From assembly GCA_965243825.1 (NCBI GenBank), contig CBDEVT010000001.1, positions 2,108,001 through 2,172,000 of the forward strand: DNA of 64,000 nucleotides. The letters run 5' to 3'. Position 1 is the first letter of the stretch. Each line of letters begins with the position of its first letter. Below are positions 59,940-64,000 of this stretch, piece by piece. The position numbers and the translations under genes are program-made. The notes under the pieces are model-generated. The model saw only the letters and a program-made list of their open reading frames with translations, made no database searches and was not told where the DNA came from. The DNA comes from JAJCYX01 sp965243825. Lineage in GTDB: Bacteria > Chloroflexota > Dehalococcoidia > Lucifugimonadales > Lucifugimonadaceae.

Positions 59940-60935
59940 ATGACGGAAGCACACGCACATACGCAGCCTGAACGCAAAGTCCTGTACGGAGGACAGGCGG
60001 TTGTGGAAGGCGTGATGATCCGCGGTCGCGATCATGCCGCGCTCGCTATCAGGCGCGAAGATAAGACCATCTCCCGCCGTGAAATCGACCTTACCGGCTG
60101 GAGCAAACTACGAGCCCGCAGAATCCCCTGGATACGCGGGGTCGTCGTTCTTGGTGAGACATTGATGGTTGGCATGAAGGCGCTTTCAATCTCTGCGGCA
60201 GAAGCAGCCCCACCGGATGAGGAGACCGGTGAACCGGAAGAGTTCGGCAAAGGCAGTATGGCGATCATGCTGTCGATTTCGCTTCTATTTGGCATCGCAA
60301 TCTTCTTCCTCGCGCCTCTGGGACTCTCTCGTCTTATCGAAAACGCTGGAGCCAACGAACTGACGGCCAACATCGTCGAAGGTGCTGTTCGGCTTGTCAT
60401 CTTCGTCGGGTATATCTGGTTGATCGGTCGGATGGAAGATATTCGGCGAGTTTTCGGATATCACGGCGCCGAGCATATGACTGTTGCTGCACATGAAGCC
60501 GGAGAGCCACTAACTGTTGAATCGGTACGCCGGTTCCCTGAAGCGCATCCTCGCTGTGGCACGTCATTCCTGATGACTGTGATAGTCGTCTCCATATTGC
60601 TGTTCATACTTATTCCGCGAGAGCCGCTCTGGCTGCTCATCGGTTCTCGCATCGTCTTAATCCCGGTCATTGGCGCCATAAGCTACGAACTCATCCGCTA
60701 CGCCGGTACTCATCCCGGTCAGATATGGGTGCGGGTTATTGGTGCGCCAAACCTGTGGCTACAGGAACTTACGACCAGGCCACCCGACGACTCAATGATT
60801 GAGGTGGCTATTGAGGCTATGGAGTACGCTCTTGAGCTTGATGGCGTTGAGTATCGACCCCAGGACTCAATTGGTAACCTGCAACCTGAAGTTTCGCCGC
60901 GAGATACCGACAGCGATCCCGGCAGAAGTGACTAA
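59940..60935 (+). CDS. DUF1385 membrane protein
   Basis: This 331-residue protein matches the DUF1385 family often found after rpmE and before prfA. It carries the family signature YGGQAVVEGVMIRG near residue 16 and RIPWIRGVVVLGETL. Membrane segments lie at about 107-128, 145-165 and 208-250. The later conserved FGYHGAEHMTV, HPRCGTSFLM and TTRPPDDSMIEVAI motifs carry His, Cys and Asp residues that could bind metal. The function is unknown. Here prfA is not next; a his operon converges from the other side. Confidence 0.88.
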   Translation: MTEAHAHTQPERKVLYGGQAVVEGVMIRGRDHAALAIRREDKTISRREIDLTGWSKLRARRIPWIRGVVVLGETLMVGMKALSISAAEAAPPDEETGEPEEFGKGSMAIMLSISLLFGIAIFFLAPLGLSRLIENAGANELTANIVEGAVRLVIFVGYIWLIGRMEDIRRVFGYHGAEHMTVAAHEAGEPLTVESVRRFPEAHPRCGTSFLMTVIVVSILLFILIPREPLWLLIGSRIVLIPVIGAISYELIRYAGTHPGQIWVRVIGAPNLWLQELTTRPPDDSMIEVAIEAMEYALELDGVEYRPQDSIGNLQPEVSPRDTDSDPGRSD

Positions 60936-60936
60936 C

Positions 60937-60962
60937 ACGCCGTTTACTTACGGCGTTTTTCC
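60937..60962 (+). terminator. Rho-independent terminator overlapping the 3' end of hisIE
   Basis: ACGCCGT (60937-60943) pairs with ACGGCGT (60950-60956) around a six-base loop, followed by TTTTCC. It lies one base past the DUF1385 stop (60935). The right arm is coding sequence of the convergent hisIE. Confidence 0.78.
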
Positions 60963-61582
60963 AGCTCTGCCCACACATCTGCTGGATCCGTACCGGTAGC
61001 CGCCATCAACACAAGCGTGTGGTATAGCAGGTCAGCGACCTCTTCACTGGTAGAACCGCCGTTCTCCGCAACAGCAGCGATCGCTACCTCCCCGGCTTCC
61101 TCAACCACTTTTTGGGCGATCCTGGGCGCGCCGTCCGAGAACAGCCTGGTTGTGTAGGAACCTTCGGGTTTATCTCGCTTACGCTGCTCAATAACCTGAT
61201 AGAGACCGTCCAGCACGCTGGCTGAGGCCGATAACTCTGCGTGTGTGACAAGCGGGTCTTCAAAGAAGCAGGTCCGGTTACCAGTGTGACATGCTGGGCC
61301 AACCGGGTTGGCAACAACCAGCAGTGTGTCCGAGTCACAGTCTGCGACAACCTGGACGACTTTCAGGTAGTTGCCTGAGGTTTCCCCTTTGTGCCAGAGC
61401 GCGTTCCGACTGCGGCTGAAGAACCAGGCGTCAGGACCTTCGATGGTTCTTCGCACCGCATCGTCGTTCATGTAGGCGACCATCAGTACTTCCCGCGTTC
61501 GTGCATCCTGCACGATGGCCGGAATCAGGCCTTTTTCATCAAATTTCAGACTGGAGATGTCCACATCTGGTGATGCTGCCAT
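60944..61582 (-). CDS. hisIE: Bifunctional HisI/HisE (phosphoribosyl-AMP cyclohydrolase and phosphoribosyl-ATP pyrophosphatase)
   Basis: This fused enzyme carries out steps 2 and 3 of histidine synthesis. The N-terminal half (about 1-110) is HisI, with the metal ligands in DCDSDTLL and the HTGNRTCFF segment. The C-terminal half (about 120-212) is HisE, with KVVEEAGEVAIAA and the acidic EEVADLLYH helix. The fusion has 212 residues. It is the last gene of the his cluster. Confidence 0.96.
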   Translation of the reverse strand: MAASPDVDISSLKFDEKGLIPAIVQDARTREVLMVAYMNDDAVRRTIEGPDAWFFSRSRNALWHKGETSGNYLKVVQVVADCDSDTLLVVANPVGPACHTGNRTCFFEDPLVTHAELSASASVLDGLYQVIEQRKRDKPEGSYTTRLFSDGAPRIAQKVVEEAGEVAIAAVAENGGSTSEEVADLLYHTLVLMAATGTDPADVWAELEKRRK

Positions 61583-61626
61583 AGTGATGTCCTGTCGCTC
61601 GGGCTTCTCAAACGTATCGCCGTTTG

Positions 61627-62370
61627 CTAACGATCGATCGAACTGATGATCTGCGGTAGCTCTCGCAAATCTGTGATCTCGATCGACGGTGTCGCGTCTT
61701 CTGGCCCTACCGTTGCGCGAGTACGATTAATCCAGACGGTGGTCAGGCCAACCCCGTTGCCGCCTTCAACATCATCGTACAGGTGGTCACCTACGTACCA
61801 AGTCTCTTCAGGTGCGGCGCCGATCAGGTTCAACAGATGATTGAACGCGTCCGGAGCTGGCTTGTATACGCGAGACGACTCCGAACTGGCAACGGCGTCG
61901 AAGCGCACCCCTGTTGACTTGAGAAGCGGGCGCAGGGAGTTGTCGTCGGCGTTTGAGAAAACACCGACTTTGACCTTGCCGATGAGCGCCTGTAAAGCCG
62001 GAATGGTGTCCTGAAAGACCGGGCGGCGCGCCAGGTGCTCCACGCACCGTTTGCCAGCTGCGGCTGCGTCACCTTTTATCCCTTCATCTTCGAAAACCTG
62101 TGCGAAGCATTCGCTCCATGCCTGTTCATAGCTCTTGAACGGCGGGCTTTCGTCAGGACTCTCGAGAACCGTGCGGTTTGCCCGGAACTGCAGCTCATAT
62201 CTGCGCCATTTGTCCCACAGATCGTCCTGTATGAGTGGCAAGCTTTGCTCTTTGATTATGTTGCCGAACATAACGCGCCAGTCTGCGTGATCGTTGCTGA
62301 CCAGTGTGCGGTAGCAGTCGAAAGCGACAGCCTTTGGTCTGGCCGCCGGTGTCGAGTTGATAGTCGCCAA
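61627..62370 (-). CDS. HAD-superfamily hydrolase within the his operon
   Basis: The 247-residue protein has the HAD motif I as FDCYRTLV (Asp nucleophile, Tyr-Arg in place of the usual D-G), motif II VFSNADDN, motif III Lys in SRVYKPAPDAF and motif IV YVGDHLYDDVEGG. The cap is of the C1 (2-haloacid dehalogenase-like) type, about residues 35-105. It lies between hisF and hisIE, two bases from hisF. A histidinol-phosphate phosphatase role is possible but unproved. Confidence 0.82.
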   Translation of the reverse strand: MATINSTPAARPKAVAFDCYRTLVSNDHADWRVMFGNIIKEQSLPLIQDDLWDKWRRYELQFRANRTVLESPDESPPFKSYEQAWSECFAQVFEDEGIKGDAAAAGKRCVEHLARRPVFQDTIPALQALIGKVKVGVFSNADDNSLRPLLKSTGVRFDAVASSESSRVYKPAPDAFNHLLNLIGAAPEETWYVGDHLYDDVEGGNGVGLTTVWINRTRATVGPEDATPSIEITDLRELPQIISSIDR

Positions 62371-62371
62371 T

Positions 62372-63178
62372 CTAAACCTCTCTCACAGGAATCTTGCGTT
62401 CAGCCAGGTACGATTTCACCTCTGCTACTCGTAGTTCGCCGAAGTGAAACAGGCTTGCCGCCAGAACAGCATCGGCCTTACCGGTCTCGAGCGCATCGTA
62501 GAAATGGTCCATTTCACCGGCGCCACCACTCGCAATCACCGGTATGCCTACGTTTTCAGATACGGCTGCGGTCAGTTCGAGGTCATAGCCTGTCTTCTGT
62601 CCGTCAGCATCCATGCTGGTCAGGAGGATCTCTCCAGCCCCTAGCTGTTCTGCCAGCTTCGCCCATTTGATCGGGTCCACTGCAGTTGGCCTTCGACCTC
62701 CGTGTGTAAATACCTGCCACGGCGATTCGGCAAGTCTTGGTTCTTCTCCGGGGAGCCTCAGGACAGCCGGGTTTTCGACGCGCTTTGCGTCGATCGCCAA
62801 AACGACGCACTGTGCTCCGAACTCTTTAGAACACCGGCTGATGAGTTCAGGGTCTCGGATCGCTGCCGAGTTCACGCCGACTTTGTCGGCACCCGCTTCG
62901 AGCATTCGGCGCATGTCGTCAACCGTTCGGATACCGCCGCCGACGGTCAGGGGGATAAACACCTCAGATGAGACACGTCTAACCACGTCGACCATTGTGT
63001 CGCGGTCATCGGAACTGGCAGTGATGTCCAGAAAGACCAGCTCGTCAGCGCCTTCTGAATCGTAAAGCGCGGCCAGTTCTGCCGGGTCTCCAGCATCACG
63101 CAGATCAACGAAACTGATGCCTTTGACGACCCGGCCAGCGTCTACATCAAGGCACGGGATCACCCGGCGGGTAAGCAT
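62372..63178 (-). CDS. hisF: Imidazole glycerol phosphate synthase subunit HisF
   Basis: HisF is the cyclase subunit (268 residues, TIM barrel) that works with HisH to form IGP and AICAR. The catalytic aspartates are in IPCLDVDAGRVVKG (Asp11) and LAIDAKR (near 130). PLTVGGGIRTVDDM and the terminal ASGGAGEMDHF motifs bind phosphate. hisH is not in the window. Confidence 0.97.
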   Translation of the reverse strand: MLTRRVIPCLDVDAGRVVKGISFVDLRDAGDPAELAALYDSEGADELVFLDITASSDDRDTMVDVVRRVSSEVFIPLTVGGGIRTVDDMRRMLEAGADKVGVNSAAIRDPELISRCSKEFGAQCVVLAIDAKRVENPAVLRLPGEEPRLAESPWQVFTHGGRRPTAVDPIKWAKLAEQLGAGEILLTSMDADGQKTGYDLELTAAVSENVGIPVIASGGAGEMDHFYDALETGKADAVLAASLFHFGELRVAEVKSYLAERKIPVREV

Positions 63179-63187
63179 CTGGCGAAT

Positions 63188-63763
63188 CTACTTCTTGAAA
63201 ATGACCACGAAATGAGCAGGACCGATATCGCGGCTGCGAATCTTGGAGAGCCCGAGACCAACCCCCATCTCGATCACCGATTCCATCGACAAGCGTTGTT
63301 TGGCAGGCGGTCCAAAGTCCTGGTCACCCGAAGAAGGCAACCATTCGACGACCGCCAGCCAGCCGGATGGCTTAAGTAGGCGTGCGCACTCTTTGAAGAG
63401 CGACTTTGCCCGGCTCGCTTCGTTCAAGGTGCTGGATAGAACAAGCCCGTCGAGAATTCCGTCATCGAGAGGGATCGAGCTCTCTTTTGAGAGCACAGTC
63501 TCAACGTTGTACATACGGAACTCGGCTGCACGCTCGGCAACCTTCTCCAGCATGCCTTCCTGGACATCCACGGCGTAGAGCTTCCCGCCATAGAGATACT
63601 TTCCCAGCGGAATCGACAGCCATCCTGGGCCCGATCCCACGTCTGCCACCGTCTGATCCGTGTGGATGGGCACCAGTGCGATCAGGGATTGCGGGTCGTA
63701 AGACTCGTTGAGTTTTGGCTTTATGAGGAGATCGGCCTTTGCGACCGGTGTCTTTGTCGGCAT
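63188..63763 (-). CDS. Class I SAM-dependent methyltransferase
   Basis: This is a 191-residue protein of the UbiE/ArsM-like fold: motif I VADVGSGPGWLS (about 40-51), motif II with LYAVDVQEGML, motif III in GILDGLVLSSTLNE and the later LLKPSGWLAVVEW strand. The target is unknown. It lies between hisF (nine bases) and hisA on the same strand, so it is probably co-transcribed with the histidine genes without an obvious biochemical link. Confidence 0.85.
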   Translation of the reverse strand: MPTKTPVAKADLLIKPKLNESYDPQSLIALVPIHTDQTVADVGSGPGWLSIPLGKYLYGGKLYAVDVQEGMLEKVAERAAEFRMYNVETVLSKESSIPLDDGILDGLVLSSTLNEASRAKSLFKECARLLKPSGWLAVVEWLPSSGDQDFGPPAKQRLSMESVIEMGVGLGLSKIRSRDIGPAHFVVIFKK

Positions 63764-63810
63764 GTGCTGTTGCCTGTCCTGTCCGTTTGTCTTTCAGGTC
63801 GTAGGGCGAA

Positions 63811-64000
63811 TTAACCTGAGCCTGCTGCCATTGTGTTCACTTCACGTATTGCCCGCTTGAGGTCAAGCGCGCCGGAGTATATTGCCAGGCCTGTGACAGC
63901 CGCTTCAGCCCCGATTCGAGCCAGCTGAACAAGATCATCGATCGATGCGACGCCACCTGCTGCAATAACAGGGTAACTCACACTGGAGACAATGCTCTCA
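63811..64000 (-). CDS. hisA: HisA, C-terminal fragment (partial)
   Basis: The frame enters from the right edge and ends at TAA (63811-63813). The 62 residues visible read as the HisA C-terminus: PVIAAGGVASIDDLVQLARIG, then TGLAIYSGALDLKRAIREV. This is the phosphate-binding loop 7/8 region of phosphoribosylformimino-AICAR isomerase, consistent with its place in the his cluster. Confidence 0.85.
   Translation of the reverse strand, partial: ESIVSSVSYPVIAAGGVASIDDLVQLARIGAEAAVTGLAIYSGALDLKRAIREVNTMAAGSG

Noticed and set aside
62035..62670. A 211-codon plus-strand frame over the HAD and hisF genes
   Set aside because: Antisense to two genes with clear motifs, so it is a shadow.
1..64000. CRISPR arrays, insertion sequences, integrases, rRNA or tRNA genes
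   Set aside because: Read through on both strands; I saw no regular repeat-spacer array, transposase motif, att-like repeat or RNA gene that I could support.

Overview
The window is a gene-dense bacterial chromosome segment with short gaps, many TTG and GTG starts and overlapping stop-start junctions. I see no rRNA, tRNA, CRISPR array, insertion sequence or prophage. The gene content points to Chloroflexota, most likely a Dehalococcoidia or SAR202-type marine lineage. Supporting signs are lipoproteins with Thr/Pro-rich linkers, an HspR-type heat-shock operon, an enolase-superfamily dehydratase, a flavin-dependent monooxygenase, a phosphotriesterase-like hydrolase, and rpmE followed by a DUF1385 gene. 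This placement is inference, because no marker was searched against a database.

Layout: 0-3 kb (minus strand) holds a hopanoid side-chain pair, hpnG (cut by the left edge) and hpnH, plus a polyprenyl diphosphate synthase. 3-7.5 kb is a stress-protein block: hsp20 diverges from dnaJ-hspR-clpC, with palindromes over the hsp20 promoter. 7.6-13.5 kb carries two tandem VTT/DedA-like membrane proteins coupled to a fused ispDF, then cysS, secG and gatB. 13.6-19.6 kb is a full SUF iron-sulfur operon (sufB, sufC, sufD, a Rieske ferredoxin, sufS, sufU) behind a sigma70-like promoter and an IscR/Rrf2-like operator.

19.6-41 kb is the accessory, catabolic part. It contains an orphan family-5 solute-binding lipoprotein, an epimerase, an enolase-superfamily enzyme and an NMT1-like binding protein without a signal peptide next to an LLM flavin monooxygenase. 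These are followed by a GNAT, an aldehyde dehydrogenase, a VOC protein, a response regulator with a GAF-rich histidine kinase, an aldo/keto reductase and rlmB. Then come a hydroxyacid dehydrogenase, an MFS exporter, an SDR, a repeat-containing membrane protein, an M28 peptidase and a tandem ABM-domain protein. 41-51 kb has an orphan cheW, two back-to-back ABC-2 transporters, a thioredoxin-like lipoprotein, a phosphotriesterase-like hydrolase, an inositol-phosphatase-family enzyme, htpX with pspAB, and a class I glutamine-amidotransferase fold that has lost its catalytic cysteine.

51-64 kb is mostly housekeeping: gyrA, a Kelch lipoprotein, a flavin reductase, a glycosyltransferase, a Glu/Leu-type dehydrogenase, rplU-rpmA-rpmE, a DUF1385 membrane protein, and a histidine operon (hisA partial, methyltransferase, hisF, HAD hydrolase, hisIE).

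The observations I would follow first are the SUF operator, the double palindrome on the hsp20 promoter, the NMT1-like/monooxygenase pair with a possible flavin reductase partner at 55 kb, the 674-residue repeat membrane protein, the catalytically dead amidotransferase, the perfect alternating purine-pyrimidine tract upstream of gyrA, and the TTCTCGA operator between the dehydrogenase and rplU. I did not find a clearly new multi-gene system; the candidates are listed as hypotheses.
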